Shown: positions 36,174 through 47,500 of the stretch, piece by piece | Layout of the letters: the number at the start of each line of letters is the position of its first letter | Numbering within the stretch: the stretch's first letter is position 1 | Source: Tetranychus cinnabarinus | Taxonomy: Eukaryota > Arthropoda > Arachnida > Trombidiformes > Tetranychidae | Length of the DNA stretch: 64,000 bases | NCBI GenBank assembly: GCA_022266195.1 | Contig: WHVY01000001.1 | Location: 3,534,001-3,598,000 of the forward strand | Reading direction: 5' to 3' | Position numbers and translations under genes: made by a program | The notes under the pieces: model-generated | What the model was told of the DNA's origin: nothing | Seen by the model: only the letters and a program-made list of their open reading frames with translations | The model's database searches: none

Positions 36174-37801
36174 TTATCTGTCAGGAAAATAATCAATGGT
36201 GTCCTCATGGACTTCAGGAAGAAACTCGTCATACTTTTTTAATTGATAAAAATGTAATGAACCAGGTGTAGCTATTTTAAACAAACGATCATCAATTGGA
36301 TAAACCATTCCGTTATTCACCTCGAACCATCCACTTGAGGTCTTGATCTGAATGTAGGTATGCCATGAGTCGAATTCGTCTCCAAAAATGGGTTTTCTAT
36401 AAAATGGTGGGTATGGTTCTCCTTCATAATTAACGTAACACTTTATAACCACTGAACTACAAAGACGTCGATACTTCTCGATTTTATTACCTACTTTTAG
36501 TTTGAGCTTATCAGGGATATTGACTTCATATTCACTCTTACCGAAATCATATCTGATACATAAGATCTCAGGATGCTCAATAAATTCACATGAATCGATA
36601 TCTCGAAGTTTTCCTGGACAATATAATGGTTCCAAATGAGTATGGGAGAGCTTCTGAGCTGTAGCCAGAGCGACAGGTTTGTTCAACAGGTCTTGAAAAT
36701 TCATGTCAGCTGGAACTGTTACGTAAGGTTGAGCAAACTCATACGTATATGGCCCATTGCAACAATTACCGCAAACTGAGGTAGTTTTAAACCGGAATAA
36801 AAACTCACCAATCAACTCAGGATTGGATGAGCATAACTTAGACATAATAAAACCATACGCCTGACATTCATCACCACCAGGCTTGAGGTAATCAGTATTA
36901 CAGTAGTTACCCAGCATGTTACAAATACCCTTTACTAAGGCCACATCCAACAACAGATCATATCGCGGATTGACAGGTTTATCAGGAAAATTGGGATTAT
37001 TCCGCAATTGTGGATTCAATTTTTTCTGAAGATAAGACACATTCAGCATATCATAATGTCCTTTCAATGAAACTTTGTGAAAATCTTTATAACACCTAAA
37101 CAAAGATTGAACCCACATTCTTGGAGTTTCAACTCGAGGTCTTTTACTGGGACGCTTTAAGCCTGATCCTAGGTTAACATCTCGCACAGATTCGTAATTT
37201 AACTGGAAAAGCTTCCTCATTATTGGATATGAATAATAAATGGGTAAGATAGCAGCTATTAGGAAACAATGTCCCCGAATATTAGGGAATCCAATGAGAT
37301 TAGGTGGCTGTAAAGAAAATGACAATTGAATTAATATGAGTGACACTCATTTCAGAGTTAACTCATAAACAAACTTACCATAAAGAAATCTGGTAACTTT
37401 TCAAACAATCGTTCACTCAAGCGATAACAAGCTATATCAGATGCTCGTTTACAATCAACACCACAGCCAAACGCGTCGTAAACCTGTTCATCTTCGTCAA
37501 TCAACGAAACCTTCACCAAAGCATGAGCGATAGGTAACTTAAACCTCTGTACCTGACGACTAAAGGTATCTCGCCACTTTTGTCGACAACACAGAAAACA
37601 TTGAATAAAGGTGTAAGTCCAACCTTTGCGGCATTCATCATCCTCATAGCATTTACGGAGTCTAACGACTTCAACAGGGAAACATGTAGATTGTAATTCA
37701 AAAGTATTGTCGACATCAACATCGTCTTCCTAAAGAGTAGAAAGAAAAACGATTAATTTCACATTAATATATGAATTAACTGTTAAAACACTTACAGTCA
37801 T
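36174..37801 (-). CDS. USP-type deubiquitinase-like cysteine peptidase (C19), three exons
   Basis: Assembled exons on the minus strand: 37801-37796 (MT), 37729-37379 and 37307-36174, with introns of 66 and 71 bp (GTAAGT donors, TTTAG and TTACAG acceptors), giving 496 residues. The USP fold shows in order. The Cys box is GFPNIRGHCFLIAAI, with C133 as nucleophile (canonical G..N.GNTCFMNS). The QQD-box equivalent is GGDECQAYGFIMSKL (264-278). The finger keeps one zinc pair (CGNC, 298-301), but the second pair is reduced to LYCPGK. HPEILCIRYDF matches the family's PKVL..L.RF. The His box is SWHTYIQI (H435), followed by GWFEVNNGMVYPID, with N450/N451 at the third catalytic position. An N-terminal Cys-rich part (about 3-119) is unrecognised, and KRPSKRPR (170-177) is a possible nuclear signal. 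Activity is likely but not certain. It lies antisense between LINE ORF1 and ORF2. Confidence 0.75.
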
Positions 37802-38142
37802 TATAAAATTAAAAAATTAAAATAAACAGGATTACAAAATATGTTGTTATCACCATAACAATTATTAATAAAATGAAAGAAAAAGGCTAGTTTTAATAAA
37901 AGAGTTAAGCTTCTAGCTATAATTAAACATGGACTTGATACGCTAATTGTTACATCATTTAAAGCTACAGATTTAAAGAAAGCGCAAAAAACCATGGAGA
38001 TGCCATGGGTTAGGGCTGAAATGCCGGTCACCCAGGTTATCTCAATGATTTCAAACAAGAAAAAGCGCCATCACCCTGGTTACAACGTGATTTTCAATTA
38101 CGCAAAATTAATAAAATACATTCAATTAATTATTACATTATA
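37802..38142. other. divergent spacer with a small frame overlapping the ORF2 start
   Basis: The 341 bp between the starts of the USP-like gene (-) and LINE ORF2 (+). On the + strand, frame 37877-38143 is open for 88 codons before its stop and has an ATG at 37994 (49 residues, starting MEMPWVRAEM). Its TAA (38141-38143) shares one base with the ORF2 ATG (38143-38145), giving TAATG. No known domain. The minus-strand frame 37801-38058 is probably a shadow. Confidence 0.5.
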
Positions 38143-41100
38143 ATGTTATTTTACACAATAAATGTAAACCAAACTCAAATAGCTCACAGAAAAGCTATTG
38201 AAATCACTGAAAAAAACTCAAATACTCTAGTTTGCCTATGTGATCTAAACCCAGTAATACTCACTCATTCAAATATCTCATCGAAGACAATCGTGAACAG
38301 ACGTCTGGCCGTATACACATCTCACAACCTCAACTGGGAAATAATCGATATTTCTGTTGATGACCTAATAATAATTAATCTCAAAAACTATCGGACCATA
38401 GTGATAGCTTGCTATATCACTAACTTTAAGACTAAACATCTAACACTGGCACACTCTCAACTACGACAAATAACAAGTGCCATAGACAGCTTTAGAGATC
38501 ACAAGATTGTTTTACTAGGCGATGTCAACTCAGTTCATGAATCCTGGTGCACTAATGGGAGACATGCTTCAGGTACTCAAAAACAATTTGGTACGGCACT
38601 ATATAAAATGATAGATCAATCAAACTTGAAAGTATTGAATGATCCATCAATCCCAACATACAACAAATCAAAAAGTGTTATTGACCTGATAATAACAAAC
38701 AAAGAAGTGAAAGTAAAATGGGTTCGAGTAATTAAATTTCCATCAACTGACCATTGTGCGGTAGCAGCAAAAATAATCCTTACACGCTCATCTATCAATG
38801 CCAGACGATTTCTGAAAGTAACATCATGGAATTGGAACAGAAATTATGATCTAAATCAAGAAACTACTACAAGATGGTTCAAGGACTCATCAGTTATTAG
38901 AACATGTCATGATATAATTCATTTCCCTGACAATAATGGAAAATGGATCACCACAAACAAAGATGCGGCTTTGAAGGGCCGTAAAAGACAATTGAAAAGA
39001 AGTATATTTGCCAAACTCAGAGAAGCTAAAACATCACAAGAACAATGGAAAATTATTAAGAGATTTGTATTTCCATCAAATCAAGCAAACATTTGGCAAA
39101 ATGCTGAAACATGTAAATCAAGAGATACATTCCTAGAGACGTTTAGCACTAAAAAACCGATGTACATAGATATTCTACCGAATGTGGAAGGATCATTAAC
39201 AAAAAGAGAAGTGGAAGCAATAAAAAGATATAAATCCAAAAGTTCCAGCCTCAATGCTGACAATTACACCAAAAAAATGTGGTCAAAATTCTCAGAAAAC
39301 AACATGCATATCATATTAGCGGCGATATCATCTATGTTCAAACATTCCCATATACCTCAAAAAGTTTCAACACTTGGGTGTGGTTTCGTATTGAAAGCAG
39401 ATGGGGTAAATGTTAGAATGGTGAAGAGCCCTAATTACCTATTCAAGATAATAGATGAAATTTTGAAAAACAGAATAATGTCTAAAATAGATAACATGGT
39501 TAATCGCAAACTGCAATTTGGCTTCATAGACAACTCGAGTCGTTTTGATCTACTTTACTCGATATTACCTCACATAAGTATGATGAACCCTATTTCAAGG
39601 CTAATCAAACTTGACATTTCAAAAGCTTTCGACCTGGTAGATACTTCAAACGCAATGCAAACCATTAAAAAACATATGGACACTTCTTCATATCACCTCA
39701 TTAACTCAATCGTCAACAAGAGATGGTTAAAATATAACTGTGGATCGACCAATCTGTTCAAAGAAGAAACAGATGGAGTCCCACAAGGTACATCTATTGG
39801 ACCGATCATATTCATCATTGCGTTAAATGAAGTTTTAGAAAAAATGAATAGGACTACGATCATCAGAGCTTTTGCTGACGATATTGTTATCATCACGGAT
39901 GAGGAACAAGATACGTTGAAGACAATCCAAGATGAACTAAAAAGCATTAACCTAAATTTAAACATCTCAAAATCTGAAATATACACATTGGATATGATAA
40001 TGAAAGGACAATTAAAAATACTTGGACTACCTATAATTGGCCTGGGATCAAATAAGATACAAGCACGAAAATGTCTTAACTCGGCAGGAATGGAATTTAT
40101 GTCAACATGGTCTCCGAAAATAAACATCAAATACCTACCTCTGAAAATAAGAAAGCTAATAATAGGCGCTAAAGTGCTTTCAAAACTAAAGGACAGTGCT
40201 ATCTCATACCTATTGACTGCCAAAACTGAGAAATTAATTTGTACCAGATTTACAACTATTATTGAAATGATCACAAAATTCATGAAGAAATTGGAGTCAA
40301 GACCCATGATTGTATCGAAAAGACCATACTTACTGGAAGGATTTGATAATCAGCTGAGAAACTTAGTAATTGAGTCACTTCTGACCAGGAAAAAGAGTGA
40401 CATGACTCGCAACAAAGACTCATACTTTTTAGCCACCGGTCAAATGATTAACGAAATTAAGCAAAGAGAAATCAGGATACTCCAACCAAAATTCTGGTTT
40501 ATCAAAATAAAAAGATATTACAACTGGTGGTTCTACCAAATAGGAAGGATGGAACCAGATCACCATCCACAAAACATGGAGAAGCCCATTTCAGGGTTAT
40601 CCTGTATTAAAGAAAATAAAGAAACAATTATTTTCACAGGAAAAACAGACAGAGTCAAATCTACATATGAATTACAGTTGACGGTACTCAGACAACTACT
40701 GGACACAATGAGACACATGGGGAACAATCACATTATAATGCTTACCAGTGAAATGACGAAGTATATTAATTGTACAGGAACTTTCACGAAGTCAGTATTC
40801 AAAATCCTTTTTGAATTCAGGGAGGTAGACTGGAAATGGCAGAGATATGAGAATTCCTTATTGAGAGAATGGCAAATGACGAGCGCGCGACCAATAGAAC
40901 CAATGGATACTTTATACTCGGTAAAACGTCAGATCAACATCAAAGTACAAGAATGGTATACTGAATATTGGAAGGAAGGAGATAATATCTGGAACAAGCT
41001 GTATCCTAAAGGTGTGGTGAGGAAAGAAAACAGGTTTGTGTACGTTAGAAGATTGGAGGAAAAATTAACAAAATGTGTGTGCGAGAAAGGATATGGTACT

Positions 41101-41325
41101 AAACATATCCTACTGGAATGTGAGGAGATAGAGAAAATTAAGAATACTTACATGAACGAGGAGACAATGGATATTCCACAGGATCTAAACAAATGGATTA
41201 TTGATGAGATGACACCAAGAAAATGGAATCAACTTAAACAATGGTTGGACTTCCTAATCACCACATTAGAAGGAAAGAGAAAGGATTCCCGACCGCGTGA
41301 GGATGATATCACATTTAACGCGTAA
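38143..41325 (+). CDS. LINE ORF2: APE-like endonuclease plus reverse transcriptase (R1/I-type)
   Basis: One intact frame of 1060 residues. The endonuclease (about 1-212) begins TINVNQTQIAHRKA, as in R1-clade elements, and has LLGDVNS (D127, N129), SVIDLIITN (D181) and STDH (D203, H204). The usual catalytic Glu position reads CLCDLNP, so Asp may replace it. The reverse transcriptase follows: KLQFGFIDNSSRFD (about 457-469), motif A KLDISKAFD (D491), motif B GVPQGTSIGP (545-554) and motif C FADD (577-580). A region at about 828-875 (IIFTGKTD, TYELQLTVLRQLL, IIMLTSE) looks like a worn RNase H domain. The C-terminal zinc finger is C978-C980-H988-C993. It would nick target DNA and copy the element RNA. 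The catalytic RT aspartates are present; endonuclease activity is less sure. It lies 3.7 kb from ORF1. Confidence 0.92.
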   Translation: MLFYTINVNQTQIAHRKAIEITEKNSNTLVCLCDLNPVILTHSNISSKTIVNRRLAVYTSHNLNWEIIDISVDDLIIINLKNYRTIVIACYITNFKTKHLTLAHSQLRQITSAIDSFRDHKIVLLGDVNSVHESWCTNGRHASGTQKQFGTALYKMIDQSNLKVLNDPSIPTYNKSKSVIDLIITNKEVKVKWVRVIKFPSTDHCAVAAKIILTRSSINARRFLKVTSWNWNRNYDLNQETTTRWFKDSSVIRTCHDIIHFPDNNGKWITTNKDAALKGRKRQLKRSIFAKLREAKTSQEQWKIIKRFVFPSNQANIWQNAETCKSRDTFLETFSTKKPMYIDILPNVEGSLTKREVEAIKRYKSKSSSLNADNYTKKMWSKFSENNMHIILAAISSMFKHSHIPQKVSTLGCGFVLKADGVNVRMVKSPNYLFKIIDEILKNRIMSKIDNMVNRKLQFGFIDNSSRFDLLYSILPHISMMNPISRLIKLDISKAFDLVDTSNAMQTIKKHMDTSSYHLINSIVNKRWLKYNCGSTNLFKEETDGVPQGTSIGPIIFIIALNEVLEKMNRTTIIRAFADDIVIITDEEQDTLKTIQDELKSINLNLNISKSEIYTLDMIMKGQLKILGLPIIGLGSNKIQARKCLNSAGMEFMSTWSPKINIKYLPLKIRKLIIGAKVLSKLKDSAISYLLTAKTEKLICTRFTTIIEMITKFMKKLESRPMIVSKRPYLLEGFDNQLRNLVIESLLTRKKSDMTRNKDSYFLATGQMINEIKQREIRILQPKFWFIKIKRYYNWWFYQIGRMEPDHHPQNMEKPISGLSCIKENKETIIFTGKTDRVKSTYELQLTVLRQLLDTMRHMGNNHIIMLTSEMTKYINCTGTFTKSVFKILFEFREVDWKWQRYENSLLREWQMTSARPIEPMDTLYSVKRQINIKVQEWYTEYWKEGDNIWNKLYPKGVVRKENRFVYVRRLEEKLTKCVCEKGYGTKHILLECEEIEKIKNTYMNEETMDIPQDLNKWIIDEMTPRKWNQLKQWLDFLITTLEGKRKDSRPREDDITFNA

Positions 41326-41432
41326 TGGATGATGACAGAGAACCTGAAAACAATTGTGACAACGTTGAATAATCCAAAGAAATGTAAAAGTTAAACCAAT
41401 GTACTTATTATAAACTGTTGCTGACAAGCCTG

Positions 41433-41474
41433 GTATGGTCAATAGGGGGCAGCATAGAAGCTGTTCAACCATAC
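41433..41474 (+). other. nested stem-loop in the LINE 3' UTR
   Basis: An outer 7-bp stem (GTATGGT 41433-41439 with ACCATAC 41468-41474) encloses an inner 4-bp stem (CAGC 41450-41453 with GCTG 41460-41463) around a six-base loop. It starts 108 bases after the ORF2 stop. Many LINE reverse transcriptases recognise a 3' UTR hairpin when priming; that role here is inferred. Confidence 0.55.
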
Positions 41475-41510
41475 GGTATCTGTAATTTGATTTACTTACA
41501 TTAAAAAACA

Positions 41511-44500
41511 TATTTTACTGTCCATTTCAAGTCTGGAAAATGAAATTTTAATTGTGAATAATATTTAAATTAATAATCTTATTTGAATAATTAGTACCAA
41601 CTCGGAGGTTTCCTTCACTCATAATTCCACCCTCTCATCATCCCAATTATTATCCAATCATCATTCTCATCAATATTCTGATGTTGACCATAATTTTGTT
41701 GCCATATAATGTTTCATCTGAAAGGGAAGGGCGACAAAATGACAGCCTTTTTTGTTCCTCAAATCATCATTATCATCATTTAACTTAATTGTCGGATTGA
41801 TTGCTGAGAAACAAATGATTATTATTAAAGATCAGATAGTTGAAGGTTCAACATTTTTGGTCTATTGATTGGAATCAGTATTTTCAACTGGCTGAAGAGT
41901 CAAAGTTAAAGGTAATAAAAATTACTGAATACGAAACATAATCAATTTAGGAAAACATTTAAATCAAGTCCATTACCGAAGTTAATTTGAATAATATTGA
42001 GTTTACATGTTAATTTTGATTTGCATTTTGGTACAAAATTGACTCTTCTCTTTTTATCCCCTCATAGCATTCAAGTTTAATGATGAAAATGGACAGAAAC
42101 CAAAATATTAGGTAAAATGGCCTGTAATTTAAATTACAACCAACGATAATTTTGTTAATGTTACCTAAATGACAAAAAAGCAACCAAACCGAAATCCCAA
42201 TTAGTCAAATGATCATTTCAAATCACCATCTGGACAGTCACAATTATGATAACGATTATTGATAATATTCACCAAATCTCATCCTATTGAAAGATATGTG
42301 ATCAATTGTTGGCAATGAAACAAATTTTCCAAATTCTGGAATTTAATGATGATCAATTGAGGTTGTAATCATCTTATCCTTTCGTATTGATTGAAATACA
42401 CTAAGCAATTTGACCGTCTAAAGATACACAAGCTAATTTGATTTGTTCTTGATTGATTAATGAACATTAGAGATTAACTCGTCATCCATCAATTGATTCA
42501 ACCTGATGATATTGATTGAGCCAGAAAATAAAGTTAACCACAAGTTAAAACAAGAGTTAATTGTGATTAACAGAAAGGTGTTGATAATAGGTTAAATTGA
42601 AAAGTGAGAAGTCAATTGATTGCCGTAAGCATAAACGTGACAAACCAATTTGTATTGAGCATCATTTTAATAGCCATCCAAATTAAAAATTAACCCAACG
42701 AAAACAGTTAATTGTAACAATCTAAATAGATTAGATGGAGTAGGTTGAGACAAATACAGATAAACACAATTAAGACGCCAGCCTTGAGGACAATTTAATT
42801 TGCCTGCAGCGTTTTACACACCACATAATCACCATCTCATTCATGAGTCTTTATTATTTTTCATCGTCTTGTTATCATCACCAGCATCATCCTTTTGATC
42901 ATTCACCAGCATCAGCACCATCATAATAAGCATTTTGAGCGTAAATTTAATGTAACCTTCCAGCTATTTGACAGCAATGACAATCAATAATCAATAAACA
43001 AGTCGTCAAAGTGTTTCAGCCTGTATCGGGTTGATGACAGAATTGGTTTCCCATCCAGACCGTCAAACATATCATAATTCAATTCCAATTGGATTAGTGT
43101 TTACATTTTCAATTGCTAACATGCAATTTGGTGATTGAAAACAATCAAAAATGTATCAAGTCAAATCAATAAAAACATGTAAAGATGTTAACACATTTAT
43201 CTACCATTGAGGCTGTAATGGTCATTTAGAATATCACTTTTTGCTGATTAAATGTTGCAATTTAGCGCTCCAATTTATTGTGTAAATACAGATGTAACAT
43301 GAAACTTATACATTAATAAATCAAATATTTTCAAAATTGTAAATTAATTTGTCCAAATTAAATTAAAAATGAAGTGTAAAAAAAGCTAATCACATTTTTT
43401 AGATTCATTGAAACAAAAAAAAACGCCATTATGTAGGCATAGAAACAAAGGGAACGTTAACTTATTACAACGGGTAGGTTGCTTTGTGAATATTTTGTTT
43501 GTGTTGATTGTTAATATCATTATTATTACCATTACTATTATTGCTATTATTATCATTATTTTACTGATTGTTAATGATGAAAATGAAGTCTGATTGATTC
43601 TTAAAGATGCCAATCAAGGATGAAAACCAATTGATCGACAAGTTACAAATGATTGACCAAAGATGAACCAGAAAAAAGGCAAAACAAGGTAATAGTCAGT
43701 TTAAAACAGTGTGAACATCATTTTAACCTTTACATGGTAAAGAAGAAGGTAAGAATCATTTTAGTTTTACCTTTCTTCATTTCTTTTTTTCTTCTTCTTC
43801 TTCTTCATCCATTTCTAGTCATTGTTGAGTGGAAACATGAAAAATAATGATGAAAATGAGAAGGATAAAGATGAAGACGATGAAGGAAACAACAAAACAT
43901 TCATTGATTATGGGTTGTCTATCAATGATACCATAAACACTGTTACCAGTAAAAGGTATCATCATCCAGCAAGAAAAAAACTAATCAGTCTAATTGTTTT
44001 TTTACTCGAAAGGAACCACATTTTTGCCCAAAATAACAATGATTATCTTGTTCATTAATTGCTCCCTGTTAATCATCATAATCATGGTAATAATGATAAT
44101 CACAATCATTGGCTGGAATCATCATCTATCTTAACCAACATCAAACATTTCGCCCGTAAAAAAAACCTCATTTTGTTGTCATTTTATTTTCACTTTTCAA
44201 GCTACAAGCATTAAATGTGAACAATTATCAATCTACTTACGATCACAACTAAATTGGCAATCAAATTACAGACACAATTAGATGTTATTATCTGTAACTA
44301 AAATTAAAATCATTTCAAACCAATTTGCAGGAAAAACAAATCATAATTTGTACAATTTTTCACCGTACAAAACAGGATTTAATCAAATACTTAAACTGTT
44401 TCAACCTATTTGTTTCAGGATAATTTAATATAATCACATGAAGCTATTTATAATCATTAAAAGTTAAATTTCTGTGTAACAAAATGATGGATAATTGGAT

Positions 44501-47500
44501 AAATGATGAACAATTAAGAAAATCAAATGTGTGATTTGAAAGGTTATTACAAACAATATCCAAGATTGGGAAAACACAAAAAGCACAAATTCACTTGATT
44601 ACAATGCTAAAGGTAAAATAATGTTGAGTTTATTTTTGGTAATCAATTAATGAATATAAAGCTAATAAATTTAATCAATCAAAAGGTTGAAATGATCAAT
44701 CAAATTGAATGATTATCAACCAATCATTATTACTTCCGAGCTGAATGATGGATCAACAATGCGAGAGTTAACAATGAATGACAATTTTCACCAAAAAAAT
44801 GAATTTCTTTTCTTCATTTAGATTCCCAATTTGTTGACAACATCATATTGTGCGCCATTTAATTGGTTAGTTGATTATAGTTAAACATTTCAAGCTTATT
44901 ATAAGTTTAATCATCAACAATAATCCGTCATTTGCTCCAGAGGATGCTTTTAGGTGTGCCAATTGAAGACTCAAATGATTCACATTTAATTGTTGAAATC
45001 TCATTGAGACTCCAATTAATGTTTGGTAATAATTCCGAGTTAATTTGATCATGTTTTTTTGGGTAAAATCAATTCGTAATCTTTTGAGCAACAATTTTGG
45101 TACTTCATCCAGATTATCAGATTCACCTTACAAATCGTTTAATTGACACCTTTTCTGGCTCTCAAATTAATCTGTATCATTGATTATTGATTCATATTTT
45201 ACACTCATTTAAGTTACATTTTATCATTTCAACCTTTAAACTGATCTAAAACAATCAGCAGGGATTCAGTTAATCATTGTTAACATTCACTTCATTTGAA
45301 TAGCTTATAACCATTAGACAATTTAATTCCCTGTTGAGATAATTATCCAGTTTTCACCTTCTTTTCGCTCTCGCCATTTAATACTAATATTGATCAGTTA
45401 ACTATCACAATTAAACTTTCACTTCATTTAAAACCATTGAGAGATGATTAAAACTGATTCATTCAAACTGGTTTCAGTTCAATTTGGCTAAATTTTGCTT
45501 CATTTTTAAGCTTTAAATTGCAATAAGTAAAAGTATAAATTGTTGATTAACAGCAATTAACATTTGAATTTAGAAATTTCAATTTCTCTTTCAATTGACA
45601 AAAATCAATCTTCAAGTTAATTTAAATTTGAAATATTTTCAACAAAAGATTTTCAAAAATAAATTGTTGGACTAAAAATAAACTTGAAATTGATCATTTG
45701 ATTAAACTCGGCCTTTTATCCTCACAATCAAGAACAATTAACAGTTAACTCATTTTAATAACAAATTTTACAATTAAAACCTTATTTGTTAATCAAATTA
45801 CCGAACCTTATTTTCACTGTTGTTAATCAATTTGCGAATCAACAAGTTTGCCTTAAAAAAAGTGAAACCGCTCAAAATTGATTTTACTGTAAAATCCAAA
45901 AATATTGTTAACAAATTAAATTAACTTGACTAATAATCAACATTAATTAGGAATGAAACCAATAATTAATATCAGTAAAATCAGGTTAAATTAAGATTCA
46001 AAAACAATTAACAGTTGATCGAAATGTTTGTTTGCTACAGAAAAGAAAAGCAATTTTTCCTTATTAAATGTTAATTTTGTTCAATAAACTGAACAATTAA
46101 CAATTCTGTTGGATAAATTGTTGTCTATTCTTGTACAATTTAAATGCAATTTAGTTGCAAATCAAAGTTTACTGTTTAAATGATTGATAATGATTTAACC
46201 TTAAGCCAAAAAGTGGAAAATGCATTTTCCACTTTGTGAAAGTGAATTGTGATCATTTAAATTGTAACAATTTGTAAATTAAATGAAATGACCTTTACAT
46301 GGTATTTGTTGAGGTTAATTAACTCTTAACCTTACCCACATTGGAATTGATTAACTTTAATAACCAGCAGTGATTTAACCTGATCAAAGGTGCAATGACA
46401 ATGAGATGATCATTTAAGATCATTTGTATTGATTGATTCATTGGCTAATGATTCCTTTAATAGATTCAGTAATTTTACTCTAACCATAGTTTTCAACTGT
46501 TTAAAGTAATTGATCTCAATGTTAACCATGATTACCATTTGAAGACACCAATTGGTAACAATTAACTTTACCTTTTGTTTTAATGTATTTACTTTGGTTT
46601 CTAGGTTTGGCTTCAATTGTTAACCTTTTGTTTGATCCGGATTTTGAACCTTTTTTTTAATCATAATAATAATTCATTTGCTGTTTATTGAATGAAACCT
46701 CCTCTTAATTGTTAATTAACCACAACGGAAATTGAGTTTTTGCCCATTTCTGATTAATACACATTGAAACTTGTTATTACATTGTATTACACTCGTTTCA
46801 TGGTTTCACCCCAAGATGAAACATTGTTAAAACAAAGGTTAACCACAAAAAGGTTGAAGGTTAAAAAATTCAAGACAATAACATGTTGATAGTTTGTGGT
46901 TTGCCTTGCCTTTAATCAATTGGTTAATTGCAAGAAACATTTTTGGCTCTAATTAAATTGTCGGCAGTGTAAAACCTCTCTAAACAGACTATTTCAATGG
47001 TTAACTTTAATTTTCACTGTAAACCCAATAATTGATCACATTTTTGCTCAAATATGAAAAATTTTAGGGTAAGTCATCAATGTAATCCTATTTTGAATCG
47101 TTCAAAAAACTCAATCGCTTGAAATTTAAATGATTGGGTTAAATGTTGGATGAAGATGAATCTGATTCTTGATAATCAGTAGATCCATTAGGTTATCAGT
47201 TTGTGAACATTATTGTGTTATTTTTGCATGATTACTAGAAGAGAAATGTTTTTGATTGAAACTCGCTCTGGTGTAACTGTAAGCTGAATAACCGTTTTGG
47301 TAAAAAATTATTGGAATTTTTTTGAAAATCATTTCAAGAATAAAGTTCAATACTTCTTATTGTTCATTTTCTCTAAATTTTTGTTTTTTTTCTGTTGATC
47401 GATAAAGTTGATTTGATTCTAAGAAACAATTCATTTACAATTAGACTCACATTTTCATCAGATATTGTTGCAATTTGAGTTTTTTGACTTTGAAATGATG

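Larger units (their letters stand above)
32269..41510 (+). mobile_element. LINE-related locus (R1/I-type), split or composite
   Basis: A gag-like ORF1 and an APE-endonuclease/reverse-transcriptase ORF2, both on the + strand and both intact, mark a non-LTR retrotransposon of the R1/I group. They are 3.7 kb apart instead of adjacent. The gap carries a 293-residue + strand ORF and a spliced minus-strand USP-like gene. The right edge is taken just after the 3' stem-loop and a short A run (about 41503-41508). The left edge is taken at the possible leader exon. I found no convincing target-site duplication or terminal repeat, so both edges are provisional. Whether this is one element or several pieces is open. 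Confidence 0.5.

Noticed and set aside
37513..37722. Minus-strand 69-residue frame beginning MLMSTILL.
   Set aside because: It is a wrong-frame shadow of exon 2 of the USP-like gene; the correct frame is fixed by in-phase introns on both sides.
37801..38058. Minus-strand 85-residue frame upstream of the USP-like start.
   Set aside because: Hydrophobic, with no motif, and antisense to the small + frame before ORF2; probably chance.
32060..41515. Possible target-site duplication (ATTTTACT near 32068 and near 41511).
   Set aside because: Eight AT-rich bases are expected by chance, and the positions do not flank a clear element end.
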